64,000 nt of DNA from Rugalucina vietnamica (taxonomy: Eukaryota; Mollusca; Bivalvia; Lucinida; Lucinidae): the NCBI GenBank assembly GCA_964017185.1, contig OZ024871.1, positions 60,129,226 through 60,193,225 on the forward strand, read 5' to 3'. Numbering within the stretch: the first letter of the stretch is position 1; each line of letters opens with the position of its first letter. The notes under the pieces are model-generated. The model was not told where the DNA came from and searched no databases. It worked only from the letters and a program-made list of their open reading frames with translations. This document shows, piece after piece, positions 1 to 10,400 of this stretch. Position numbers and translations under genes: made by a program.

Positions 1-1367
1 CTAGCAACTTTCAGGTCTCAGACTGCAACAGTTTCCAAAATATCCATTGTTTTCGCCTTTTCCCATGAAAAAGCCTATGTTTCCAAAATTGACCTTGCCG
101 CAAAATAGGTCAAGGTCATCCTATGGTCAGCATTTGATCAAACTATGATGGGCTGGAGTCCAAAATGCTACATACAAACTTTCGCGAAAATTGGCCTGCC
201 GGTTCTGGAGAAGAAGATTTTTGAGTGGTTTTACCATATATGGGCGTGGCAGCCATCTTGGTCATGTGACCTGGATTTCACGATCAAACTTTCGTCTCCC
301 CTACCCATGGATGCTCCACATAAAATTTCACTTTGATTGGCCCAGCAGTTTCAGAGAAGAAGATCTGTGAAAAGTGTGTATGGACGACAGACTGGCCAAG
401 GTCAAGAGATGACCTTGACCTAAATTAATCATATACCTTCATCTACTCCATTAGTTGTTTGCATCCACCACTTTTCAGGCATCAGGCTGCAATAGTTTTC
501 AAAAAATCCATAGTTTTCACTTTTTTACATGTAAAAGCCTATGTTTCCAAAATTGACCTTGCCGTAAAATAAGGCAAGGTCATCCTAGGGTCATCATTTT
601 ATCAAACTATGATGGGCTGGAGTCCCAAATGCTGCATACCAAATTTCATGAAAATCGGCCTGCCGGTTCTGGAGAAGAAGATTTTTGAGTGGTTTTTACC
701 ATATATGGGCGTGGCGGCCATCTTGGTCATGTGACCTGGATTTCGCGATCAAACTTTCGTCTCCCCTACCCATGGATGCTCCACATAAAATTTCACTTTG
801 ATTGGCCCAGCAATTTCAGAGAAGAAGATCTTTGAAAAGTGTGTATGGACGACAGACTGGCCAAGGTCAAGAGATGACCTTGACCTAAATTAATCACATA
901 CCTTCATCTACTCCATTAGTTGTTTGCATCTACCACTTTTCAGGCCTCAGGCTGCAATAGTTTTCAAAAAATCCATAGTTTTCACTTTTTCCCATGTAAA
1001 AGCCTATGTTTCCAAATTTGACCTTGCCGTAAAATAGGTCAAGGTCATCCAAGGGTCATCATTTTGTCAAACTATGATGGGCTTAAGTCCCCGATGCTAC
1101 ATACCAAGTTTACAGGAAATCGGCCCACCGGTTCTGGAGAAGAAGATTTTTGAGCGGTTTTTAACATATATGGGCGTGGCGGCCATCTTGGTCATGTGAC
1201 CTGGATTTCGCGATCAAACTTGAAATGCCACTACCCAAGGAGGCTCCACATAAAATTTCAACTAGATCGGCCAAGCGGTTTCAGAGAAGAAGATTTTTGA
1301 AATTGTGGACGACGACGGACGACGACGGACGGACGCCGGATCATGGCCATCCTATTAGCTCACCTTG

Positions 1368-1390
<23 letters not shown>
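1..1390 (+). mobile_element. Dispersed repeat element with ~465-bp sub-repeats, 3' part only
   Basis: The segment holds three diverged copies of a sub-repeat about 465 bp long; the landmark 'gatgggct..agtcc' recurs near 147, 611 and 1076. It ends with a GAC/GGAC-rich tract (about 1308-1340) and a hairpin at 1358-1390 whose arms are agctcacc/ggtgagct. The left end lies outside the window. It abuts the tandem array at an A-run. The same architecture recurs in the 1,536-bp elements inside the array, so the two belong to one family. There is no credible coding frame, and I cannot assign a superfamily. The hairpin next to the 3' end recalls Helitrons, but the terminal bases and the target site do not fit. 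Confidence 0.7.
399..415. promoter_or_regulatory. Inverted AGGTCA half-sites, 5-bp spacer
   Basis: AGGTCA, five bases (agaga), then TGACCT form an inverted repeat of nuclear-receptor half-sites. The same arrangement recurs at 864-880 in the next sub-repeat. The match is seen directly; that any receptor binds it is inference. Confidence 0.3.
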
Positions 1391-1398
<8 letters not shown>

Positions 1399-2760
1399 CC
1401 TCTGTTTCAATATTTGTTCTGTTCTGAGTACAAATGCCAAGTTTAGCTATCAGCCGTACACCGGTTTACCTCCAGCTCTGTGCGAAAGATTTTTCTTCGA
1501 TGAGGCTCGGCCGCACAAAATGAACGAGGATTTTTACAAAATAAATGACAAGTTACCTCCTGGCACTGGCTGTCTATGTGCTGCAGGTAGCTGTTGTGGA
1601 TTCCAGGTGAACCCCCAGACTATCCAGCTACTGAAACAAACAGAAACATTTATTAACACAGGGTCTTGAAAATTTGATACCATATCTTCAAAGCATACCC
1701 CCAATTTTATACAAAAAATATGCCTTTTTTACCACTTTTTTTGCAATCAGAAAGCTCAAAAATGCTTATAAATGCTCTTTTCTGTCCATAAGAGCAACAT
1801 AGAGAGTCAATGTCACCCACTAATATCACCAACAGGGTCATAAAGATCATTTGAACAGTATGCAGGGGACTAAAATCAATGTCGCAGGAGTCCGAGCGGC
1901 GAAATCGGACATTTTAGCCGCATCTTGTGGTTGCGCCGATTTCCAAAGCCGGGCTTTTGCAGGTTATGAAAGTCATCAGATTACTAAAACCAAGCAGGAA
2001 TTCAATGAAAAAACATTCTCACTACATCAAAGCATATTATCCAGTGTTGGGGTAGGGTCAAGGCACCCCGCCCCCTCTTCTGGAATCAAGTTTTAGGCAG
2101 ATTTCAAATAAATTGCCCTTCATTGGGGCTCATTTTCATATTTAGAAAGATTCTATGATGAACATTAGCCTAAATAAAGCAGTTTTCAGTGTATGTAGTT
2201 AAAATGCAAAGTAAAATGCTGAGAACTTCAAGTCATGGCAGATAAGGACCCCTGAGTGCAAATTTCTACCTTCTCTATAGGGGTGAAAGCACCATTTAAA
2301 ATCCCATAGACCTCAATACAAACATTTTGGCTAAAACAGTATGTTTCCTGTAATTTGGTGAAACTTTTATCCAGTTACTTGTTTGCATTAGGGTGTCATA
2401 CATAAGTTAAGAAGAAAAAAAGCATACCTCATGTTGCATTTTAGAGCATCAGGGAGTATCGATGAGGTGCGCCATCAAAGGAGGAGATATTTGACCGAAG
2501 CGACCTGAAAAAATATTAAAATTAAAAATTCACTTGCAACCACACCTGGAATCAATAAATCACTGTAGCTAAATAATTACATTACTTTGAGCTTTATATT
2601 TAAATAATTGAAAATAATTATCAATGTATCTATCAGCATTAGTCAATCAGAAAAGCTGAAATTTTAATACCATTTAAATTGTCCACCAAAACTTTTGCGT
2701 ACACAGAAAGTGATGACGTAATGGTGCTTTCACCCCTATACTGTTCCAAATTCCCTCTAA

Positions 2761-3045
2761 ATCAACAAAAAAGACCTCTGTTTCAATATTTGTTCTGTTC
2801 TGAGTACAAATGCCAAGTTTAGCTATCAGCCGTACACCGGTTTACCTCCAGCTCTGTGCGAAAGATTTTTCTTCGATGAGGCTCGGCCGCACAAAATGAA
2901 CGAGGATTTTTACAAAATAAATGACAAGTTACCTCCTGGCACTGGCTGTCTATGTGCTGCAGGTAGCTGTTGTGGATTCCAGGTGAACCCCCAGACTATC
3001 CAGCTACTGAAACAAACAGAAACATTTATTAACACAGGGTCTTGA
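2761..3045 (+). other. 94-codon open frame in each unit, protein-like, unrecognised
   Basis: In unit 2 this frame is open from just after a TAA at 2758-2760 to the TGA at 3043-3045. Its only ATG is at 2896, so an unspliced product would be 49 residues. The translation looks protein-like: an aromatic and proline-rich N-terminal half (YQPYTGLPPALCERFFF), then a Cys-rich stretch (GCLCAAGSCCGFQ). A possible splice acceptor (tttag at about 2818-2822) and donor (CAG/GTGAAC at about 2982) could make it an exon. It could equally be chance. I cannot name a family. Confidence 0.2.
2933..3006 (-). other. Exon-like segment B in the array unit (minus strand)
   Basis: The minus strand has a strong pyrimidine tract and acceptor (gtttctgtttgtttcag), a 74-nt segment, and the donor CCAGGAG/GTAACT. 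After splicing from segment A it would read MSSWIVWGFTWNPQQL and on to the donor, in phase. Without a further splice, the frame reaches a TAA about 25 nt past the donor. The product is not recognised. No transcript evidence is available here. Confidence 0.3.
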
Positions 3046-3226
3046 AAATTTGATACCATATCTTTAAAGCATACCCCCAATTTTATACAAAAAATATGCC
3101 TTTTTTACCACTTTTTTTGCAATCAGAAAGCTCAAAAATGCTTATAAATGCTCTTTTCTGTCCATAAGAGCAACATAGAGAGTCAATGTCACCCACTAAT
3201 ATCACCAACAGGGTCATAAAGATCAT

Positions 3227-3535
3227 TTGAACAGTATGCAGGGGACTAAAATCAATGTCGCAGGAGTCCGAGCGGCGAAATCGGACATTTTAGCCGCATC
3301 TTGTGGTTGCGCCGATTTCCAAAGCCGGGCTTTTGCAGGTTATGAAAGTCATCAGATTACTAAAACCAAGCAGGAATTCAATGAAAAAGACATTCTCACT
3401 ACATCAAAGCATATTATCCAGTGTTGGGGTAGGGTCAAGGCACCCCGCCCCCTCTTCTGGAATCAAGTTTTAGGCAGATTTCAAATAAATTGCCCTTCAT
3501 TGGGGCTCATTTTCATATTTAGAAAGATTCTATGA
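3227..3535 (+). other. Recurrent 102-codon open frame, one per unit; coding status doubtful
   Basis: The frame opens with TTG; its first ATG is at 3236, giving about 99 residues. The same frame recurs at 4581, 7496, 8873, 10250, 11603, 14518, 15895, 17273, 18651, 20028, 21405, 22781, 25398, 26775, 28128, 31043, 32420, 33798, 35176, 36553, 37930, 39306, 41923, 44838 and 46216, with the same translation. In unit 1 (1851) one G is lost in the A-run at about 2010, shifting the frame. In unit 28, CGA has become TGA at about 47634. The sequence has no signal peptide, domain or motif I know. An AATAAA lies about 20 bp after the stop, followed by a GT-rich stretch. Identity between copies follows from recent amplification and is not evidence of selection. 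Confidence 0.2.
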
Positions 3536-3656
3536 TGAACATTAGCCTAAATAAAGCAGTTTTCAGTGTATGTAGTTAAAATGCAAAGTAAAATGCTGAG
3601 AACTTCAAGTCATGGCAGATAAGGACCCCTGAGTGCAAATTTCTACCTTCTCTATA

Positions 3657-4090
3657 GGGGTGAAAGCACCATTTAAAATCCCATAGACCTCAATACAAAC
3701 ATTTTGGCTAAAACAGTATGTTTCCTGTAATTTGGTGAAACTTTTATCCAGTTACTTGTTTGCATTAGGAAAAACACATACCTCATGTTGCATTTTAGAG
3801 CATCAGGGAGTATCGATGAGGTGCGCCATCAAAGGAGGAGATATTTGACCGAAGCGACCTGAAAAAATATTAAAATTAAAAATTCACTTGCAACCACACC
3901 TGGAATCAATAAATCACTGTAGCTAAATAATTACATTACTTTGAGCTTTATATTTAAATAATTGAAAATAATTATCAATGTATCTATCAGCATTAGTCAA
4001 TCAGAAAAGCTGAAATTTTAATACCATTTAAATTGTCCACCAAAACTTTTGCGTACACAGAAAGTGATGACGTAATGGTGCTTTCACCCC
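3657..4090. mobile_element. MITE embedded in every array unit
   Basis: Perfect 17-bp terminal inverted repeats (GGGGTGAAAGCACCATT at 3657-3673 and its complement at 4074-4090) are flanked on both sides by TATA, read as a TATA or TA target duplication. The body is 434 bp here and about 457 bp in long units. It starts 890 bp after the unit start in every complete unit lacking an insertion, so it was present before amplification. A CRE-like TGACGTAA lies just inside the right terminus. It has no coding capacity. Superfamily uncertain. Confidence 0.7.
3782..3858 (-). other. Exon-like segment A in the array unit (minus strand)
   Basis: Read on the minus strand, a T-rich tract ending tttttcag precedes this 77-nt segment, and CATGAG/GTATG follows it. 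It contains an ATG at 3786-3784, followed by two bases before the donor. Joined to segment B, the frame stays open: ATG AG/T AGC TGG and onward. The segment occurs in every unit with the same signals. Function unknown; possibly a gene remnant amplified with the unit. Confidence 0.3.
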
Positions 4091-5866
4091 TATACTGTTT
4101 CAAATTCCCTCTAAATCAACAAAAAAGACCTCTGTTTCAATATTTGTTCTGTTCTGAGTACAAATGCCAAGTTTAGCTATCAGCCGTACACCGGTTTACC
4201 TCCAGCTCTGTGCGAAAGATTTTTCTTCGATGAGGCTCGGCCGCACAAAATGAACGAGGATTTTTACAAAATAAATGACAAGTTACCTCCTGGCACTGGC
4301 TGTCTATGTGCTGCAGGTAGCTGTTGTGGATTCCAGGTGAACCCCCAGACTATCCAGCTACTGAAACAAACAGAAACATTTATTAACACAGGGTCTTGAA
4401 AATTTGATACCATATCTTTAAAGCATACCCCCAATTTTATACAAAAAATATGCCTTTTTTACCACTTTTTTTGCAATCAGAAAGCTCAAAAATGCTTATA
4501 AATGCTCTTTTCTGTCCATAAGAGCAACATAGAGAGTCAATGTCACCCACTAATATCACCAACAGGGTCATAAAGATCATTTGAACAGTATGCAGGGGAC
4601 TAAAATCAATGTCGCAGGAGTCCGAGCGGCGAAATCGGACATTTTAGCCGCATCTTGTGGTTGCGCCGATTTCCAAAGCCGGGCTTTTGCAGGTTATGAA
4701 AGTCATCAGATTACTAAAACCAAGCAGGAATTCAATGAAAAAGACATTCTCACTACATCAAAGCATATTATCCAGTGTTGGGGTAGGGTCAAGGCACCCC
4801 GCCCCCTCTTCTGGAATCAAGTTTTAGGCAGATTTCAAATAAATTGCCCTTCATTGGGGCTCATTTTCATATTTAGAAAGATTCTATGATGAACATAAGC
4901 CTAAATAAAGCAGTTTTCAGTGTATGTAGTTAAAATGCAAAGTAAAATGCTGAGAACTTCAAGTCATGGCAGATAAGGACCCCTGAGTGCAAATTTCTAC
5001 CTTCTCTATAGGGGTGAAAGCACCATTTAAAATCCCATAGACCTCAATACAAACATTTTGGCTAAAACAGTATGTTTCCTGTAATTTGGTGAAACTTTTA
5101 TCCAGTTACTTGTTTGCATTAGGGTGTCATACATAAGTTAAGAAGAAAAAAAGCATACCTCATGTTGCATTTTAGAGCATCAGGGAGTATCGATGAGGTG
5201 CGCCATCAAAGGAGGAGATATTTGACCGAAGCGACCTGAAAAAATATTAAAATTAAAAATTCACTTGCAACCACACCTGGAATCAATAAATCACTGTAGC
5301 TAAATAATTACATTACTTTGAGCTTTATATTTAAATAATTGAAAATAATTATCAATGTATCTATCAGCATTAGTCAATCAGAAAAGCTGAAATTTTAATA
5401 CCATTTAAATTGTCCACCAAAACTTTTGCGTACACAGAAAGTGATGACGTAATGGTGCTTTCACCCCTATACTGTTCCAAATTCCCTCTAAATCAACAAA
5501 ACAGACCTCTGTTTCAATATTTGTTCTGTTCTGAGTACAAATGCCAAGTTTAGCTATCAGCCGTACACCGGTTTACCTCCAGCTCTGTGCGAAAGATTTT
5601 TCTTCGATGAGGCTCGGCCGCACAAAATGAACGAGGATTTTTACAAAATAAATGACAAGTTACCTCCTGGCACTGGCTGTCTATGTGCTGCAGGTAGCTG
5701 TTGTGGATTCCAGGTGAACCCCCAGACTATCCAGCTACTGAAACAAACAGAAACATTTATTAACACAGGGTCTTGAAAATTTGATACCATATCTTTAAAG
5801 CATACCCCCAATTTTATACAAAAAATATGCCTTTTTTACCACTTTTTTTGCAATCAGAAAGCTCAA

Positions 5867-7402
5867 CCAGAGGACCAATGGTCCTGTAAACGCTCACCTG
5901 AAACCCGAGATATATACCAATAAACTTGTTTGACTAGAATGGTAATACCCATGTATATAACCCCAGGGCTTGGTCAGAGCAACCCCTGGAGTCAATTTCT
6001 TTTTGAAAACATAAAACTGCAGTCCATTTGCCAATTTACTGAAAGTTTTGCCCTTCAAATGACATTTTAACAATTTTCCCCATTCAAATGCATGGGTGGC
6101 CTAAGTTGACCTTGCCGTAAAATAGGTCAAGGTCATCAAAGGGTCACAATTTATATAACTTTGTAGAGCTCCATTGCCTGATGCTTCATACCAAGTTTCA
6201 AAATCATAGGCCTTCTGGTTCTGGAGGGAAAGATTTTTAAAGGTTTTTGCTATTTATAGCCCTGACAGCCATCTTGGTCATGTGACCATGACAATTTATA
6301 TACACTTTCATTCCCACTTCCTAACAATGCTCCTAATAAAGTTTGGCTTTGATTGGCCAAGCAGTTTCAGAGAAGAAGATCTTTGAATATCACTGTAATA
6401 TGCATGTATATTGCCCCGGGGTGGGGGCTGACATACCCCTGGGGTCCAAATTTTTTCAGAATCATCAATCTTAAGTCCATTTGCCCATTTCCTGCAAGTT
6501 TTTCCCTACAAATGACATTTTAACATTTTTCCCCATTCAAATGCATGAGCAACCTATGTTGACCTTGCCGTAAAATAGGTCAAGGTCATCCAAGGGTCAT
6601 GATTTATATAAACTTTGTAGAGCTCCAGTCACTGATGCTTCACACCAAGTTTCAAAATCATTGGCCTTCTGGTTCTGAAGAAGAAGATTTTTAAAGGTTT
6701 TTTCTATTTATAGCCATGGCGGCCATCTTGGTCCTGTGACCTTGACCATATATATAAACTTTCTTTCCCCCTTCCCAAGGATGCTCCATATGAAGTTTGG
6801 CTTTGATTGGCCATGCGGTTTCAGGGGAGAAGATGTTTCATTATTATGGAAATATACATGTATATAGCCCCGGGGCAGGGGCAGACAACCCCCCAGGGGC
6901 TAAAATTTTCCATTAACATTAATCTTTTGTCCATTTGCCTATTCCCAGTAAGTTTTACCCATTAAATAGCAATCTACCATTTTTTCCCATTCAAATGCAT
7001 TGGCGACCTAAGTTGACCTTGCCGTAAAATAGGTCAAGGTCATCCTAGGGTCATGATTTATATAAACTATGATGGGCCCACGTCCCTGATGCTACATACC
7101 AAGTTTCGTGGAAATCGGCCCACTGGTTCTGGAGAAGAAGATTTTTAAAGGTTTTTGCTATTTATAGCCATGGCGGCCATCTTGGTCATGTGACCTGGAC
7201 CATTTATATAAACTTTCGTTCCCCCTTCCTAAGGATGCTCCACATGAAGTTTGGCTTTGATTGGCCAAGCGGTTTCAGAGGAGAAGATCTTTGAAATTGT
7301 GGACGACGGACGACAGAAGACGGACGACGGACGGACGACGGACGGACGCCGGAGCATGGGTATACTATAAGCTCACCTGTGAGCCTTTGGCTCAGGTGAG
7401 CT
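5867..7402 (+). mobile_element. 1,536-bp repeat element in unit 4
   Basis: Comparison with empty units shows an insertion into 'gctcaaaaatgc', with two A's duplicated. The left end carries a small hairpin (aggaccaatggtcct at about 5871-5885) and 'cgctcacctgaa'. The body has three sub-repeats of about 454 bp, each with the phrase 'gaccttgccgtaaaatagg' (about 6106, 6560, 7015). The right end has a GGAC-rich tract (7301-7353) and a hairpin (7370-7402) ending ggtgagct. It has no open frame of note and is non-autonomous. Confidence 0.85.
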
Positions 7403-10400
7403 AAAAATGCTTATAAATGCTCTTTTCTGTCCATAAGAGCAACATAGAGAGTCAATGTCACCCACTAATATCACCAACAGGGTCATAAAGATCATTTGAA
7501 CAGTATGCAAGGGACTAAAATCAATGTCGCAGGAGTCCGAGCGGCGAAATCGGACATTTTAGCCGCATCTTGTGGTTGCGCCGATTTCCAAAGCCGGGCT
7601 TTTGCAGGTTATGAAAGTCATCAGATTACTAAAACCAAGCAGGAATTCAATGAAAAAGACATTCTCACTACATCAAAGCATATTATCCAGTGTTGGGGTA
7701 GGGTCAAGGCACCCCGCCCCCTCTTCTGGAATCAAGTTTTAGGCAGATTTCAAATAAATTGCCCTTCATTGGGGCTCATTTTCATATTTAGAAAGATTCT
7801 ATGATGAACATTAGCCTAAATAAAGCAGTTTTCAGTGTATGTAGTTAAAATGCAAAGTAAAATGCTGAGAACTTCAAGTCATGGCAGATAAGGACCCCTG
7901 AGTGCAAATTTCTACCTTCTCTATAGGGGTGAAAGCACCATTTAAAATCCCATAGACCTCAATTCAAACATTTTGGCTAAAACAGTATGTTTCCTGTAAT
8001 TTGGTGAAACTTTTATCCAGTTACTTGTTTGCATTAGGGTGTCATACATAAGTTAAGAAGAAAAAAAGCATACCTCATGTTGCATTTTAGAGCATCAGGG
8101 AGTATCGATGAGGTGCGCCATCAAAGGAGGAGATATTTGACCGAAGCGACCTGAAAAAATATTAAAATTAAAAATTCACTTGCAACCACACCTGGAATCA
8201 ATAAATCACTGTAGCTAAATAATTACATTACTTTGAGCTTTATATTTAAATAATTGAAAATAATTATCAATGTATCTATCAGCATTAGTCAATCAGAAAA
8301 GCTGAAATTTTAATACCATTTAAATTGTCCACCAAAACTTTTGCGTACACAGAAAGTGATGACGTAATGGTGCTTTCACCCCTATACTGTTCCAAATTCC
8401 CTCTAAATCAACAAAAAAGACCTCTGTTTCAATATTTGTTCTGTTCTGAGTACAAATGCCAATTTTGGCTATCAGCCGTACACCGGTTTACCTCCAGCTC
8501 TGTGCGAAAGATTTTTCTTCGATGAGGCTCGGCCGCACAAAATGAACGAGGATTTTTACAAAATAAATGACAAGTTACCTCCTGGCACTGGCTGTCTATG
8601 TGCTGCAGGTAGCTGTTGTGGATTCCAGGTGAACCCCCAGACTATCCAGCTACTGAAACAAACAGAAACATTTATTAACACAGGGTCTTGAAAATTTGAT
8701 ACCATATCTTTAAAGCATACCCCCAATTTTATACAAAAAATATGCCTTTTTTACCACTTTTTTTGCAATCAGAAAGCTCAAAAATGCTTATAAATGCTCT
8801 TTTCTGTCCATAAGAGCAACATAGAGAGTCAATGTCACCCACTAACATCACCAACAGGGTCATAAAGATCATTTGAACAGTATGCAGGGGACTAAAATCA
8901 ATGTCGCAGGAGTCCGAGCGGCGAAATCGGACATTTTAGCCGCATCTTGTGGTTGCGCCGATTTCCAAAGCCGGGCTTTTGCAGGTTATGAAAGTCATCA
9001 GATTACTAAAACCAAGCAGGAATTCAATGAAAAAGACATTCTCACTACATCAAAGCATATTATCCAGTGTTGGGGTAGGGTCAAGGCACCCCGCCCCCTC
9101 TTCTGGAATCAAGTTTTAGGCAGATTTCAAATAAATTGCCCTTCATTGGGGCTCATTTTCATATTTAGAAAGATTCTATGATGAACATTAGCCTAAATAA
9201 AGCAGTTTTCAGTGTATGTAGTTAAAATGCAAAGTAAAATGCTGAGAACTTCAAGTCATGGCAGATAAGGACCCCTGAGTGCAAATTTCTACCTTCTCTA
9301 TAGGGGTGAAAGCACCATTTAAAATCCCATAGACCTCAATACAAACATTTTGGCTAAAACAGTATGTTTCCTGTAATTTGGTGAAACTTTTATCCAGTTA
9401 CTTGTTTGCATTAGGGTGTCATACATAAGTTAAGAAGAAAAAAAGCATACCTCATGTTGCATTTTAGAGCATCAGGGAGTATCGATGAGGTGCGCCATCA
9501 AAGGAGGAGATATTTGACCGAAGCGACCTGAAAAAATATTAAAATTAAAAATTCACTTGCAACCACACCTGGAATCAATAAATCACTGTAGCTAAATAAT
9601 TACATTACTTTGAGCTTTATATTTAAATAATTGAAAATAATTATCAATGTATCTATCAGCATTAGTCAATCAGAAAAGCTGAAATTTTAATACCATTTAA
9701 ATTGTCCACCAAAACTTTTGCGTACACAGAAAGTGATGACGTAATGGTGCTTTCACCCCTATACTGTTCCAAATTCCCTCTAAATCAACAAAAAAGACCT
9801 CTGTTTCAATATTTGTTCTGTTCTGAGTACAAATGCCAAGTTTAGCTATCAGCCGTACACCGGTTTACCTCCAGCTCTGTGCGAAAGATTTTTCTTCGAT
9901 GAGGCTCGGCCGCACAAAATGAACGAGGATTTTTACAAAATAAATGACAAGTTACCTCCTGGCACTGGCTGTCTATGTGCTGCAGGTAGCTGTTGTGGAT
10001 TCCAGGTGAACCCCCAGACTATCCAGCTACTGAAACAAACAGAAACATTTATTAACACAGGGTCTTGAAAATTTGATACCATATCTTTAAAGCATACCCC
10101 CAATTTTATACAAAAAATATGCCTTTTTTACCACTTTTTTTGCAATCAGAAAGCTCAAAAATGCTTATAAATGCTCTTTTCTGTCCATAAGAGCAACATA
10201 GAGAGTCAATGTCACCCACTAACATCACCAACAGGGTCATAAAGATCATTTGAACAGTATGCAGGGGACTAAAATCAATGTCGCAGGAGTCCGAGCGGCG
10301 AAATCGGACATTTTAGCCGCATCTTGTGGTTGCGCCGATTTCCAAAGCCGGGCTTTTGCAGGTTATGAAAGTCATCAGATTACTAAAACCAAGCAGGAAT

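Larger units (their letters stand above)
2767..9789. repeat. Four-unit sub-block, 7.02-kb period, first copy
   Basis: Units 2-5 (short unit, normal unit, unit with 1,536-bp insert, normal unit) are followed by units 6-9 (9790-16812) in the same order. Corresponding landmarks lie 7,022-7,023 bp apart. Unit 5 differs from the others by two substitutions near 8462-8467 (aattttggct for aagtttagct). Confidence 0.85.

Noticed and set aside
145-336. Short open frame in the left repeat
   Set aside because: Lies in a dispersed repeat and the sister sub-repeats do not conserve the frame.
5867-7402. Helitron assignment
   Set aside because: The 3' hairpin is suggestive, but there is no 5' TC start, no clear CTRR end after a spacer, and insertion is beside A-runs, not between A and T.
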